Below are positions 1 to 9,468 of a stretch of 64,000 nt of DNA, in pieces. The notes under the pieces were generated by a model that saw only the letters and a list, made by a program, of their open reading frames with translations, was not told where the DNA came from and searched no databases. The position numbers and the translations under genes are program-made. Each line of letters starts with the position of its first letter. The stretch's first letter is position 1. The stretch spans positions 20,838 to 84,837 of the forward strand of contig CAZQFV010000019.1 in the NCBI GenBank assembly GCA_964592645.1, given 5' to 3'. This DNA is from CAZQFV01 sp964592645. Lineage in GTDB: Bacteria; Chloroflexota; Chloroflexia; DTKN01.

Positions 1-3000
1 GTTGGAGCGCCTCCTGGAGCACGGCGATGGCCTCGGAGAAGCGGCCCAGGCGGGCGTAGGCCTGGGCCGTGTGCACGGCATAGCGCGGGTCCATGGGGTC
101 CCGCTGCCGGGCGACGAGGAGGGCCTCCAGGGCTTCCTCCGGCCTGTTCGTGGCCATGTAGACCTGGCCGAGGTCGTCGTAGCGGACGGCCGGTTCGGGA
201 TCCATCTCCAGGGCCTGGAGCAGGCCCTCCTCGGCCTCGCGGTAGCGTCCCTGGCGGTAGGCCCAACGGGCCAGGCGGTCGTAGTTTTGCGGGCTGGCGG
301 GGTCGAGTTGGGCCGCACGCTGGTAGGCGCGGTAGGCTTCCTCGTCCCGTCCCTGGTCCATGAGGACATCCCCCAGGGCGGCATGGGCCGCGGCAAAGCC
401 GCCATGCAGGGCAACGGCCCGGTGCAGGCTCTGCACCGCCGGGTCGAGCTGCCCCAGGCTGTGCAGGACCACCCCCAGGCGATAGTGGTAAACCGGCCGC
501 TGGGGATCGCGCCCGATGGCCGCGCGCAGCGCAGATGCCGCTTCTTCCAGGTTACCCTGAGCCTCCAGCACCAGCGCCAGGTCGTAGTGGGGTTCGGCTT
601 CCTGGGGGGCCAGTTGGACGGTGCGGAGCAGCTCTGCCTGGGACTCGTCCAGCTTCCCCTGCCCCCGCAGGCTGCGGCCCAGGGCGCGACGATAAAGCGG
701 CTCCAAAGCCGGGGCCGGTCTGCCGTTCGCCAGCACCTGCCAGGCCTTGCTGGGCGTCCAGCGCCGCCGGCGGGCGATCTCGATTGCCTCGGAGAAGGCC
801 CGGCAAGCCTCCTCGTGGCGCTCCGCCAACTGCAAGGCCAGCCCCCACTCGTAGGCCCAGCGATCCTCGTTGGGCTCCAGCTCGTGCGCGCGCTGCAGGT
901 GCGTCAGCGCATCTTCCAGCCCCTCGCTGCGCCGCCGGGCCAACACACGGGCCTCGCGCAGGTCCGACTCGCGGGAGGCCTCTTGGCAAAGCAAATGGCC
1001 CAAGGTGCCATGGTAGAGAGCCGTGTTGGGGTCCAGGGAGAGGGCCTCGCGGTAGGCAGCCAGGGCCTGGTCTTGCCGGCCCTGCTGGGCATAGGTGAGG
1101 CCGATCTCGAAAGACGCCCGGGCGTTGCGCGGATCGAGCTGCTGCACCTCACGGAACGTGCCCAGCGCCGCCTCGTCTTCGCCCCATTGGCGCAGAAAGA
1201 CGCCCAGGTCGAGGCGAAAGTCGGAGCGCTCAGGAGACTTCTCGACGGCCCGGTGGAAGGCAGCCAGGGCCTGGTCGGTCCGGCCGGCCCGCTGGTGCAG
1301 CCGGGCCAGGGCGTGCAAGAGCCGGCCGTCCTCCGGCAGCCGCTGCCGGGCCTCTTCCAGCACCTGCTCGGCGAGCTCCAGCCGATCGCGCTCCATGAGC
1401 ATCTCGGCGTAGCGGGCGGCGTAGGCACCCTCCTGGGGTTGGAGTTCGCCGGCCCGGGCGCCGTGTGCTAGGGCCTCATCCCATTGCTCCATCTGCCACA
1501 GCAGCTCCGCGAGCTCGGCCTGCCACTCGGCCACGCCCGGCTGCAGCTCCAGAGCCTGCCGCCAGGCGGCCAGAGACCGGTCGAGGGCCCCCAGCCGCCG
1601 CAGGACGCCGGCCAGGTGGGCCAGGTAGGAGGCGGTGCGGGGTGCCAGGGCGACGGCGCGCTGGTACATGGTCCGCGCTTCCTCGAAGCGCTCCTGCGAC
1701 TCCAGGACGCGGCCGGCCAGGTCGAAGGCCGGCGCATAGTTCGGCTTCAACCGCAGCGCCCGGCGCAGCGACTCCAGGGCGGCGGACTTGTCGCCCAGGC
1801 GGTCCTGGGCCACGGCAGCGGCAAAGTGATAGCGGTGCTCGTCCGGCTGCTGGGCGATCGCCGCCTGGAACTCGCTCAACGCTTCGCGGTACCATTGGCG
1901 CCGGATATAGACCCCGCCCAACTCCTCCCGCCAGGCGGCCTGGTGGGGCTCCAGGCGCAGCGCTTCTTCCAGCGCGGCCGAGGCCTCGTCCAGCCGCCCC
2001 AGACGCTGCTGCACGATCCCCAGGTCGCGGTGGTAGCGGGCCTGGGCCGGGGCCAGGTCGACGGCCCGCGCCAGGTGGGCCGCGGCGGACGTCCATTGTC
2101 CCAGGCCGGCGTACAGCATGCCCAGGGCGTGCTGCCAATCGCCGCGCCAGGGCTGCCGGGCGACGGCCGCCCGCATCTGATCGACGGCCTCCTCCTTTCG
2201 GCCGGCCCGCGCCAGGACCTGCGCCAGGTCGTAGGCAAAGGTCTCTTCCTGGGGCGCCAGGCCGACGGCCTTGCGGTGCGACTCCACAGCCGCCGCTAGA
2301 TCATCGTCCTGCAGCTGCAGGTGGCCCAGGGCGTTGTGGGCCGCGGCGTTGTTGGGGTCCAGGGCCAGGGCGCGGGCGAGCCCGCTGCGCGCCTCGTCCA
2401 GGCGGCCCATGTGGACCAGCAGTTTGCCCAGGGAGGCGTGCAGGCCGGCATCTTGGGGAGCGGCGTCGACGGCCCGCAGGTAGGAATGGCGGGCCGCCTC
2501 CAGGTCGCCCCGCTCCAGGGCCAGGTCGCCCAGGAGCCGATGGGCCGGGGCGTAGCCCGGATCGAGGCGCACGGCAAACTCCAGGGCGCCGACGGCCTCC
2601 TCCGGCCGGCTCAGGCGGGCCAGCACCTGGCCGCGCCGACAGTGGTAGTGGGCCTGGCCGGAATCGATGGCCACGGTGCGGTCGAACTTTTCCAGCGCCT
2701 TTTCCAGGAGGCCCTCTTCCTGATAGACCCGGCCCAGTTCAAAGTGGGCCGCCGCGTCGTGCGGGGCCAGGGCGATGGTGCGATCGAGGTGCTCGGTGGC
2801 CTGGTCGTAGCGCCCTAGCTCGCGGGCCACCTGGCCCAGGGCCAGGTGGTAGGCCGGCTCCTGGGGGGAAAGGCGCACGGCCCGGCCGTACTCGGCTAGG
2901 GCCTCCTGCAGGCGGCCTTCATCTTGCAACAGGCGCCCCAACTCAAAGTGGGCCGGAGCATAGTCTTTCTGCAAGCGCGTCGCCGCGTCCAGGGCCAGGG

Positions 3001-5890
3001 CAGCCTCGGTGTGCCGGCCGAGGCGCCGCAGGATGCCGCCCAACTGCACCTGGTACTCGGCGATGCCGGTGCGCAGGTTCACCGCCCGGCGATAGGCCTC
3101 CAACGCCTCCTGGTCTTTGCCCTGGTGGGCATAGATGAGGCCGATCTCCGCCTGGGCCTCGGCCAGGTTGGGCGAAAGGACCAACGCCCGCTGCAGAGCC
3201 TCCAGCGCCCGGTCATCGTGGCCCAACTGCCGGTAGGCGACACCGGCATGGAGCAGGTACAACGGCGATCGCGGATCCAACTGCACCGCCCGCTCGAAGC
3301 AGGAGAGGGCCTCGTCGAACCGGCGCTGCTGACTATAGAGCAGGCCGAGCTCGTCATGGTGGCGGGGAACCTGTTCCTCCATATCGCGGGCAAAGATGAG
3401 GTGCTGTTCGGCCTCCTCCAGCCGGCCCATGCGCCGCAGCGCCACGCCCAGGTCGCAGTGGTAGACCCCGCGGCCCGGCGAGAGCTCCAGGGCCCACTGG
3501 TACTCGTCCAGGGCCTCTTCCTGGCGCCCCTGCTGCCAATAGGTCTCGGCGAGCTCGCCATGGCCCTCGGGGGCCTCGGGCGCGAGTTCGACAGCCCGGC
3601 GCAGGGCGCGCACCGACTCTTCCGAGCGGCCCAACCGCCGGAAAGCTACGCCGATCTCGCGGTGGTAGATCGCCTTGTCCGGGGCCAGCTCGATGGCCCG
3701 GTGAAAGTGCTGCAGGGCCTCTTCACCCCGGCCCAGAGCCTGGTAGACCTGGCCCAGCAGATGCTGGACATCGGCGTGCATGGGGTCGAGCTGGGCGGCC
3801 TCTTTCAACTCATCGAGGGCCTTTTGGCTGCGGCCGCTGCGGAAGTAGACGCTGGCCGCATTGCGGTGGTAGCTGGCCACATCAGGGTCCAGCTCGATGG
3901 CATGGATATACTGTCCCAGCGCCTCCTCGTCGCGGCCCTGGCGCTCGTAGATGACGCCCAGTTCGTTGTTCGCCCAGGGGTCGGCCGGCGCCTGGCGCAG
4001 GACGAGCAGCAGCTCCTGCTCGGCGCGGGCGTTGTCGCCGACCAGTCCATAGGCGCGGCCCAGGCTACAGCGATACTCGCGCCTCTGCGGCGCCAGGCTG
4101 ACCGCCCGCTGGAACTCTTCCAACGCCGAACCGAAACGTCCCTGCCGCTCATAGACCTGGCCGAGGTCGTAGGAGGCCTCGGCGCAGGCCGCCATGTGCT
4201 CGCGGACCACCTCCTTGAGGCGCGTGGCGGCCTCGTCGTACTCCCCCATCTCGCGGCAGGCCACCCCCACGTGGCGGCGGTACTGGAGGTTGGCAGGGTC
4301 CAGGCCCGAGGCCCGCAGGTACTCCTGGCGGGCGCGCGGCAGGTCACCCTGGCGTTCATAGACTTGGCCCAGGCGGAACGACACGTCGGCGCGCTCCAGC
4401 CCCAGGGCGATCGCTTCCTCCATCTGCGCCCCGGCCTGGGCGAGCCAGCCCAGTTCTTCCAGGGCCAGGCCGGCCTGGTAGTGCAGCAGCGGATCGGAGC
4501 CCAGGTACTTGCCGAGCAGCCCGGCCCAGGCCGTAGGGGCTTCCGACTGGGCCAAGGAAAGCACCAGCAGCTTCAGGCCTTCCTCGCCGGCCGCCACCAG
4601 GCGGGCGGCGACCTCGGCCCGGCGCTCGGTGACTCCATACCACAGCGGGGCCAGGACCTCCCAGCGCGACCGGGCAGCCTTCTCGTCCAGGGTAATGGCC
4701 GGCGTCCCGCCGGCCTGCATGTCGATATCCAGGGCGGCCAGGACATCGCGCAGCGCCGCATGGGCAAAGGACATCATCTCCCCACCGGGCTGGGACAACA
4801 GCAGGCCGCCGCGCAGGAGGTAGCGCAGGAACTGGGTCGGGTGCAGCAACACCGGGCTGCCCTGCTGCCCCAGACCGGCCATCGCCTGGGCCAGCAGGGC
4901 CAGGGCCTCGTCGCGCGAAAAGGTCGACAGTTGGGACTCGAAGAGCAGGCGGGCCCAGCGGGCCAACAGGCGCAGCAGGCGGCCCATATCCGGGGCCGGG
5001 CCGTCGCTGCGCAGACCCAGGGCCAGCAGTTCCCGGGCCACGGTTACCAGCAGCGCGCCCTTGGATGGGAAACGACCGGTCCCCAGCGCGGCCTGCGCCG
5101 CGCGGACGAGCATGTCCAGGTGGCGTGGGGTACGGACCAACGCCCGCAGGTCGGCGTCGCCGTGCAGGGAGCGGGCGATGTCCTCCGGGAGGAAGCGGCC
5201 CAGGTGCCGCTGCGTAGCGAGGTCGTTGAGTTCGCAGAGCCGGCAGACGGTTGCGCGGGCCAGCCAAGGTTGGTAGTTGTGGAACTCGGCGGTACGACAG
5301 CAGACGACATAGTGGTGGCCGGCCCCCAGCTTTTCGAAATAGCTGCGCAGGGCTGCCAGCCCATCGACCTGGTGGGCCGGGGGCATATCGGCCAGGCCGT
5401 CGAAGAGCAGCAGCAGGTTGTACTCGCGGGTCAGGGACTCGAGGATCGGTCCCTCGGCCGTGGGGAGGCCATAGCGGCGCAGCACCCCCACCAGCAGGTC
5501 GGGCACCGTGCCGCCGCGGTAGGCCGCGAGGTCCACATAGAACGGCAGGAAGCGCGGGCCCTCCTTGGGCGGGGGCCGGCCGGTGGGCGGCCCCTTCCCC
5601 AGTTGGCCGACCAGGGACTCGGCCTGCACCGCCGCCAGGTAGCGCAGGAGAAAGGTCTTGCCCGCGCCGGCCTCGCCGAGCAGGACCAGCGCGGCGATGT
5701 TCTCCAGGGCGTTCTCGGGTGGGATGGTATGAGGAGCTGCCTCCTCGTCCGCCGCGGCGGGCAAGGAGGCCGGGGCCAGCCAGATCGGGATGTAGCGTTG
5801 GCGGGCCTCCTGGAACTCCGGCGCGGACTGGAGCGCCGCCAGGTAGCGTTGCAGGGCAGCATTGAGGCCGGCGGGGGCTTCCTTTTCCAT
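1..5890 (-). CDS. NACHT-like NTPase with a very long TPR array (3' end outside window)
   Basis: An uninterrupted reading frame of 1,963 codons runs from an ATG at 5890 to the window edge with no stop, so the C-terminus is missing. Residues about 72-79 read GEAGAGKT (Walker A), about 156-165 LLLLFDGLAD (Walker B), and about 195 CCRTAEF, which matches the sensor of NACHT/STAND NTPases. From about residue 460 to the edge the protein is built of roughly forty TPR units (pattern A-x-x-x-LG-x-x-x-x-x-x-G-x-x-x-x-A). STAND proteins use such repeats for ligand sensing and the NTPase for assembly; that role here is inferred. An in-frame TAG lies 12 bases upstream, which fixes the start region. The stop of the preceding two-TM gene is that same TAG, so the two genes are probably co-transcribed. 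No effector domain is visible in the part present. Confidence 0.85.
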   Translation of the reverse strand, partial: MEKEAPAGLNAALQRYLAALQSAPEFQEARQRYIPIWLAPASLPAAADEEAAPHTIPPENALENIAALVLLGEAGAGKTFLLRYLAAVQAESLVGQLGKGPPTGRPPPKEGPRFLPFYVDLAAYRGGTVPDLLVGVLRRYGLPTAEGPILESLTREYNLLLLFDGLADMPPAHQVDGLAALRSYFEKLGAGHHYVVCCRTAEFHNYQPWLARATVCRLCELNDLATQRHLGRFLPEDIARSLHGDADLRALVRTPRHLDMLVRAAQAALGTGRFPSKGALLVTVARELLALGLRSDGPAPDMGRLLRLLARWARLLFESQLSTFSRDEALALLAQAMAGLGQQGSPVLLHPTQFLRYLLRGGLLLSQPGGEMMSFAHAALRDVLAALDIDMQAGGTPAITLDEKAARSRWEVLAPLWYGVTERRAEVAARLVAAGEEGLKLLVLSLAQSEAPTAWAGLLGKYLGSDPLLHYQAGLALEELGWLAQAGAQMEEAIALGLERADVSFRLGQVYERQGDLPRARQEYLRASGLDPANLQYRRHVGVACREMGEYDEAATRLKEVVREHMAACAEASYDLGQVYERQGRFGSALEEFQRAVSLAPQRREYRCSLGRAYGLVGDNARAEQELLLVLRQAPADPWANNELGVIYERQGRDEEALGQYIHAIELDPDVASYHRNAASVYFRSGRSQKALDELKEAAQLDPMHADVQHLLGQVYQALGRGEEALQHFHRAIELAPDKAIYHREIGVAFRRLGRSEESVRALRRAVELAPEAPEGHGELAETYWQQGRQEEALDEYQWALELSPGRGVYHCDLGVALRRMGRLEEAEQHLIFARDMEEQVPRHHDELGLLYSQQRRFDEALSCFERAVQLDPRSPLYLLHAGVAYRQLGHDDRALEALQRALVLSPNLAEAQAEIGLIYAHQGKDQEALEAYRRAVNLRTGIAEYQVQLGGILRRLGRHTEAALALDAATRLQKDYAPAHFELGRLLQDEGRLQEALAEYGRAVRLSPQEPAYHLALGQVARELGRYDQATEHLDRTIALAPHDAAAHFELGRVYQEEGLLEKALEKFDRTVAIDSGQAHYHCRRGQVLARLSRPEEAVGALEFAVRLDPGYAPAHRLLGDLALERGDLEAARHSYLRAVDAAPQDAGLHASLGKLLVHMGRLDEARSGLARALALDPNNAAAHNALGHLQLQDDDLAAAVESHRKAVGLAPQEETFAYDLAQVLARAGRKEEAVDQMRAAVARQPWRGDWQHALGMLYAGLGQWTSAAAHLARAVDLAPAQARYHRDLGIVQQRLGRLDEASAALEEALRLEPHQAAWREELGGVYIRRQWYREALSEFQAAIAQQPDEHRYHFAAAVAQDRLGDKSAALESLRRALRLKPNYAPAFDLAGRVLESQERFEEARTMYQRAVALAPRTASYLAHLAGVLRRLGALDRSLAAWRQALELQPGVAEWQAELAELLWQMEQWDEALAHGARAGELQPQEGAYAARYAEMLMERDRLELAEQVLEEARQRLPEDGRLLHALARLHQRAGRTDQALAAFHRAVEKSPERSDFRLDLGVFLRQWGEDEAALGTFREVQQLDPRNARASFEIGLTYAQQGRQDQALAAYREALSLDPNTALYHGTLGHLLCQEASRESDLREARVLARRRSEGLEDALTHLQRAHELEPNEDRWAYEWGLALQLAERHEEACRAFSEAIEIARRRRWTPSKAWQVLANGRPAPALEPLYRRALGRSLRGQGKLDESQAELLRTVQLAPQEAEPHYDLALVLEAQGNLEEAASALRAAIGRDPQRPVYHYRLGVVLHSLGQLDPAVQSLHRAVALHGGFAAAHAALGDVLMDQGRDEEAYRAYQRAAQLDPASPQNYDRLARWAYRQGRYREAEEGLLQALEMDPEPAVRYDDLGQVYMATNRPEEALEALLVARQRDPMDPRYAVHTAQAYARLGRFSEAIAVLQEALQ

Positions 5891-5902
5891 CGCGAGGATC
5901 CT

Positions 5903-6223
5903 CTACGAAGAAGCCTGGCTGAACATCCAATAGGCGAGGGTACAAAGTCCGGCGCCCAACAGGCACAGAAATACCCCCACCCCGATAGCGGTCTGCACCA
6001 TCTTGGTCACCGCTTCCACCAGGCTAGAAGCCCCTTCCAGCAGCGGCAAAAAGGCCGCATCCTGGGCGGCCTTTGTCCCCAACTGCGAGGAGTCACGGGT
6101 GAGCGTCCGCAGAGCCTCCTGATACTCCCGGGACAGGATCACTCCCATACCCAGGAAGAGCGCCAACGCCCCCAGCAGGAAGAGCCCCAACCCCATGATT
6201 ACCCGCACCACTTGAAAGAGCGT
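5903..6223 (-). CDS. Small membrane protein with two TM segments, partner of the NACHT-TPR gene
   Basis: The predicted product is about 106 residues and begins MTLFQVVRVIMGLGLFLLG. It has one hydrophobic segment at the extreme N-terminus, a soluble 50-residue middle rich in E, S and T, and a second hydrophobic segment (IGVGVFLCLLGAGLC) near the C-terminus. An upstream ATG at 6283 in the same frame would add 20 charged residues; I prefer 6223 because it puts the first TM at the N-terminus, but neither start has a strong ribosome site. The stop is only 12 bases before the NTPase start, suggesting one operon and perhaps a membrane anchor for the NTPase. No family is recognised. Confidence 0.65.
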   Translation of the reverse strand, partial: TLFQVVRVIMGLGLFLLGALALFLGMGVILSREYQEALRTLTRDSSQLGTKAAQDAAFLPLLEGASSLVEAVTKMVQTAIGVGVFLCLLGAGLCTLAYWMFSQASS

Positions 6224-6303
6224 CATTGCCGTCTTCTTTGCGTAGTGGCCAGCTTTGTAATGGTCCTGTAATCCGGGCGACATCTTCCCGTAAGGTTGGC
6301 CCC

Positions 6304-6332
6304 TTGGATATCGGCCCGCTTCTTGCTACAAT
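6304..6332 (+). promoter_or_regulatory. Sigma70-type promoter of the 35-residue membrane protein
   Basis: TTGGAT at 6304-6309, 17-base spacer, TACAAT at 6327-6332, 49 bases upstream of a short gene with a good ribosome site. Confidence 0.55.
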
Positions 6333-6381
6333 ATGGATCAGTATATCTATCTTACCATCAATCCTCAAAAGGAGCAAGCCT

Positions 6382-6489
6382 ATGTCAAAAGCCGTGTTTA
6401 TCTTTTTCTTTTTGATGGGGCTCGTGCTGCTCTACCTGACCGTACTGCTCGAGCAGCAATTGATCCTCATCGGCCGCATGTGCCCATAA
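6382..6489 (+). CDS. 35-residue single-TM protein
   Basis: ATG at 6382 follows AAAAGGAGCAAGCCT, a strong ribosome site with good spacing. The product is a single hydrophobic helix (about residues 4-28, including FIFFFLMGLVLLYLTVLL) with a short tail ending in P. A promoter lies upstream (6304-6332) and a hairpin-T-run terminator downstream (6515-6548), so this is a complete monocistronic unit. It is divergent from the two-TM gene. No family recognised; candidates are a type I toxin-like peptide or a small regulator of a membrane complex, both speculative. Confidence 0.6.
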   Translation: MSKAVFIFFFLMGLVLLYLTVLLEQQLILIGRMCP

Positions 6490-6514
6490 ACGCCCGCCCC
6501 AGGGTGCCGCTTTT

Positions 6515-6548
6515 GCCGCGCACGCCAAACGTGCGCGGCGATCTTTTT
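6515..6548 (+). terminator. Intrinsic terminator
   Basis: A perfect 10-bp stem (GCCGCGCACG / CGTGCGCGGC) with a 5-base loop is followed by GATCTTTTT. It ends the unit of the 35-residue protein and could also serve the converging GAF gene. Confidence 0.75.
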
Positions 6549-6582
6549 GCCTTTGCCCGCTACCGAAAGGGATCTGCCCAGA

Positions 6583-8127
6583 TCAATTGGATCCGACGCC
6601 CTCGATTGCCTGGCGCAGGTAAAAGTTCTCCAGCGTCATGGCGATCTCCCCGCTAAAGATGGCCAGGTTCTGCTGGGCCTGCGGGGGAAAGGCGTTGGGC
6701 TTCTTGGCCAGCAGACACAACGCGCCCCAGCGGTGTCCCAAGACGTATAGCGGGAAGCAAGCCACCGCCTGCACATCGTTCCAGGACATCAGATCAAAGA
6801 TCTCCGGCCAGTCGCTGCGCCGGTTAAAGATCATCGACGTGCCGGCATCGAGGAAGCGCCGCAGCAGGCGCAGGCCCCGCCCCAGGAGCGGCATCACGGT
6901 CGTCCGGGGCGGTTCCTGGGCAGTATAGACCATCACCTGGCAGCCCGGCTCGTTCTCCCGGCCATAGAGAAAGATCATTACCTCGTCCAAGTTCCAGGCG
7001 CTCAGGACGTGCCGACAGGCCATCTCCATCGCGGCCGCGGGATCGGGCAGGGCGGCCAGGGTCCAACTGGCCTGGAGGATGCTTTCGGCCTCGGACTGGA
7101 CCCGTCCGATCTCGCGGCGCAGGAAGCGGTTCTCCAACAGGGCGGCCACAAAGGTGGCCAGCATCTCCAGCCAGCGGCCGTCGCTCTCCTGGTAGGGGGC
7201 GCCTTTCGGTCGGGCGACGATGAGCCGGCCCATGTCGCCAGCGGCAGAGACATCGGTGGGGTCGGCACCGCGCAGCGGGGCTTCGCGGACCTCGCCCACT
7301 TCGATCCAGCCTTCGCCGGACTGCAGGAGCACTCTGTCGCCCACTCGCAAGGCGGTGCGCTCGGGATCGGCCAGGGCAAAGCCCTGCCAGGACTCGGCGC
7401 GCAGCCCATGGGTGTAGGGGTCGCGCAGGACGGCCAGGCCTAGGGGGGAACCGCTGAGCCGCATGGCCTCCCGCAGGGCCAGTTCCAACAGGTCGTGCGG
7501 CGACTCGGTCTGCTGGAGCGCCTCGTAGACCTCCTGCCAGCCGTACAGTTGGTCGTTGATCTGGCGGACGCGGCCCTGCTGATCGCGGAGCCAAAGGGCC
7601 ATCCGCCGGTTCTCGCGCCACAGACCCAGCACCTTTTGCACCATATAGGCGACGACGATGGCCCAGGCCAAGTTCAGCGAAGAGATGGTCAGGCTGAGCT
7701 CCCGATAGGGCCACCGCGGCGCCGCGTAAGCGACCGTCAGGAGCGTCCCTCCCAGCGCGGCGGACGCCAAAGCTCCGGCGTACCCCCACCAGCAGGCGGC
7801 CTCCGCCACCACCAGAATAGAGTAGATGAAGAAAAAGACCGGTGGGACGTTCATCACCGCGCCGATGACGCTGACGATGGAGGTCATGGCAAAGCTAAAG
7901 ACGACGAGGACCTTGTCGGCCAAGGGGTCGGCGAACCAGTCCGGGCGGAACCGGTGCGCAAGCCAGGGGAGGAAGCCGATGCCCATGATCAGGAATGACA
8001 GGAGCCAGGTGACCCAGGTCCGGCACATCAGGAAAAGGGGGGGAATGCACGCCAATGCCGTACACAGGCGAGTATAGACTAGCACGCCGTGGATGCGGAG
8101 CCTCTCATCACGAGCCACTCCACCCAA
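6583..8127 (-). CDS. Membrane-anchored protein with two GAF domains, no kinase
   Basis: The 514-residue product has about five to six TM segments in residues 12-170, then a short helical linker and two GAF-like domains (about 205-330 and 350-500). The second ends with the typical GAF core around the segment FPLYVLGHRWGALCLLAKK. There is no histidine kinase, GGDEF or other output domain, unlike most GAF sensors of this layout, so it may signal through a partner. The start is TTG: AAGGAG lies 8 bases upstream, and there is no nearer ATG in frame. A clear promoter lies at 8183-8211. Confidence 0.8.
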   Translation of the reverse strand: MGGVARDERLRIHGVLVYTRLCTALACIPPLFLMCRTWVTWLLSFLIMGIGFLPWLAHRFRPDWFADPLADKVLVVFSFAMTSIVSVIGAVMNVPPVFFFIYSILVVAEAACWWGYAGALASAALGGTLLTVAYAAPRWPYRELSLTISSLNLAWAIVVAYMVQKVLGLWRENRRMALWLRDQQGRVRQINDQLYGWQEVYEALQQTESPHDLLELALREAMRLSGSPLGLAVLRDPYTHGLRAESWQGFALADPERTALRVGDRVLLQSGEGWIEVGEVREAPLRGADPTDVSAAGDMGRLIVARPKGAPYQESDGRWLEMLATFVAALLENRFLRREIGRVQSEAESILQASWTLAALPDPAAAMEMACRHVLSAWNLDEVMIFLYGRENEPGCQVMVYTAQEPPRTTVMPLLGRGLRLLRRFLDAGTSMIFNRRSDWPEIFDLMSWNDVQAVACFPLYVLGHRWGALCLLAKKPNAFPPQAQQNLAIFSGEIAMTLENFYLRQAIEGVGSN

Positions 8128-8182
8128 GGTTTTTCTCCTTCACGGCAAGCAGGCTAGTTTACGACAGAATATCGTAGGTCAT

Positions 8183-8211
8183 ATTGTACCATGTCTTGCT
8201 CCAATTTGCAA
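8183..8211 (-). promoter_or_regulatory. Sigma70-type promoter of the GAF gene
   Basis: On the minus strand TTGCAA, 17 bases, TACAAT; the transcript would start about 50 bases before the TTG start codon. Confidence 0.6.
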
Positions 8212-8276
8212 CTACCCACTATGCCGCCAGGCGGGCACAGAGTTGCCCGGCGGTAATACCCGACCGGAACCGGTCT

Positions 8277-8480
8277 TCAGGGCCGGACCGGGAGATTGCG
8301 CCGATGTTCGGCCCGAATCGCGCGACGGGCATCGACCCAGGCCGTGTGCTCTCCCGGCCGCTCGGCCTGGAGGTTGGCCCGTCGTCTGTCCGGGAAGTAG
8401 GCCAGGCACGACACCAATGTCCAGAAGCGCACGATGGCGGCGGCGCCCATCACCTGATAGTGGTCGCTGCCCGGCAGGTC
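8277..8480 (-). pseudogene. C-terminal remnant of a transposase
   Basis: An open stretch of 67 codons without its own start reads SDHYQVMGAAAIVRFW, then continues with A-L-Q-A-E-R and R-R-A-I-R-A-E-H-R-R before a TGA at 8277. This resembles the end of IS701/IS4-type transposases (family assignment from memory). The N-terminal catalytic part is absent. It abuts another broken gene on the right. Confidence 0.5.
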
Positions 8481-8481
8481 T

Positions 8482-9354
8482 TTAGTCCTCGAAGAGTGTC
8501 TCGATGCCCCGGCGCATCGCCAGGATGTCGATCACGGTCTGGGCATCGGCATCGACCGGGGTGCTGCCCCGGTAGCGGGCCTGTGCCAGAGGCCGGTCCG
8601 GGCTGTAGCGGGTGATCGGCGCCGGGGTGGGGCCGAGCTTGCGCACCCAGGTGCGCACGGCGGGGAGGTAGACCTTGTCCCCACCCTCGGCTAATTGGAA
8701 CGGCGCAATGTCGCCAAACTCCAGGTCGTTCCCGACCACCTGGAACTCGACGCCCTCCGCACCGGACGTCTGCAAGGCCGGCACGTTCATGTGCAGGTCC
8801 CGGGTCGGCCCGGAGCCCCAATCCTGGGCGACGATCTACACCCGGAAGGGCACGCCGGCCGCGATCGCGGCCGGGAGGTAGTAGTAGAGGAAGAGGCGCG
8901 GCTGCGGGCGGGACGGTCAGGCACTCCTGCAGCGTCTGGAAGCCCACCGGGCCGCTGTTGACGCCGAAGGCGACCGTGGCCGAGATGTAGTAATCCAACC
9001 CCCGCGGCTCCGTCCCCCCGACGCAGGCCAGCGGTACCAGTGTCCAGCGCCAGGTCCGGTTCTCCCCTGCTTCCAGGCTCCCCCAACGGGCCTGGGCGTC
9101 ATCCACCGCGAAGAAGGTGTGCGCGTCCTGCCCCTGCGCATCGCGGACGGTCAGGGTGATACTGATCGCGGTCAAGTCTTCTGGCGAGGGGCACCAAAAT
9201 CGACAACCCTCGGGGTCTGGCATGGGCCCAGGCTGTGGGTCTGCCAGGAGACTCCCCGGTCGGAACTGGAGAACACCTTGTTGCAGCCATTACCGATCGC
9301 ATAGCTGCCGGCCAAAGGGGTTGACGGCGAGATCTGAGTATCCTCTGATCTCAC
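8482..9354 (-). pseudogene. Decayed exported-type protein with BNR-like and beta-rich parts
   Basis: Three reading frames must be joined. From 9354 down to about 9200 the frame contains SSSDRGVSWQ, like a BNR/sialidase repeat. From 9223 to about 8900 a beta-rich segment includes DAQGQDAHTFF and GLDYYISATVAFG. A third frame down to 8482 contains YYYLPAAIAAGVPFRV, an in-frame TAG at about 8835, then a segment ending ETLFED. At least two frameshifts and one stop make it a pseudogene. The original function is not identifiable. Confidence 0.6.
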
Positions 9355-9385
9355 TCCCGTGATCTGTGCTCTTGACGATATGCAA

Positions 9386-9459
9386 TACCCCAGGAGGGAC
9401 TCGAACCCCCGACCCGCTGCTTAGAAGGCAGCCGCTCTGTCCACCTGAGCTACTGGGGC
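9386..9459 (-). tRNA. tRNA-Arg (anticodon TCT)
   Basis: Complete cloverleaf of 74 nt: acceptor stem GCCCCAG/CTGGGGT, anticodon loop CTTCTAA, T arm with GTTCGAGTC. CCA is not encoded. It follows the roadblock gene by 9 bases on the same strand. Confidence 0.92.
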
Positions 9460-9468
9460 GTCTTCAGG

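Noticed and set aside
2924..6271. Long plus-strand open frame of 1,115 codons
   Set aside because: It is the mirror of the TPR gene; its sequence is rich in repeated G/L/Q and shows no domain. The minus-strand frame has NACHT and TPR motifs.
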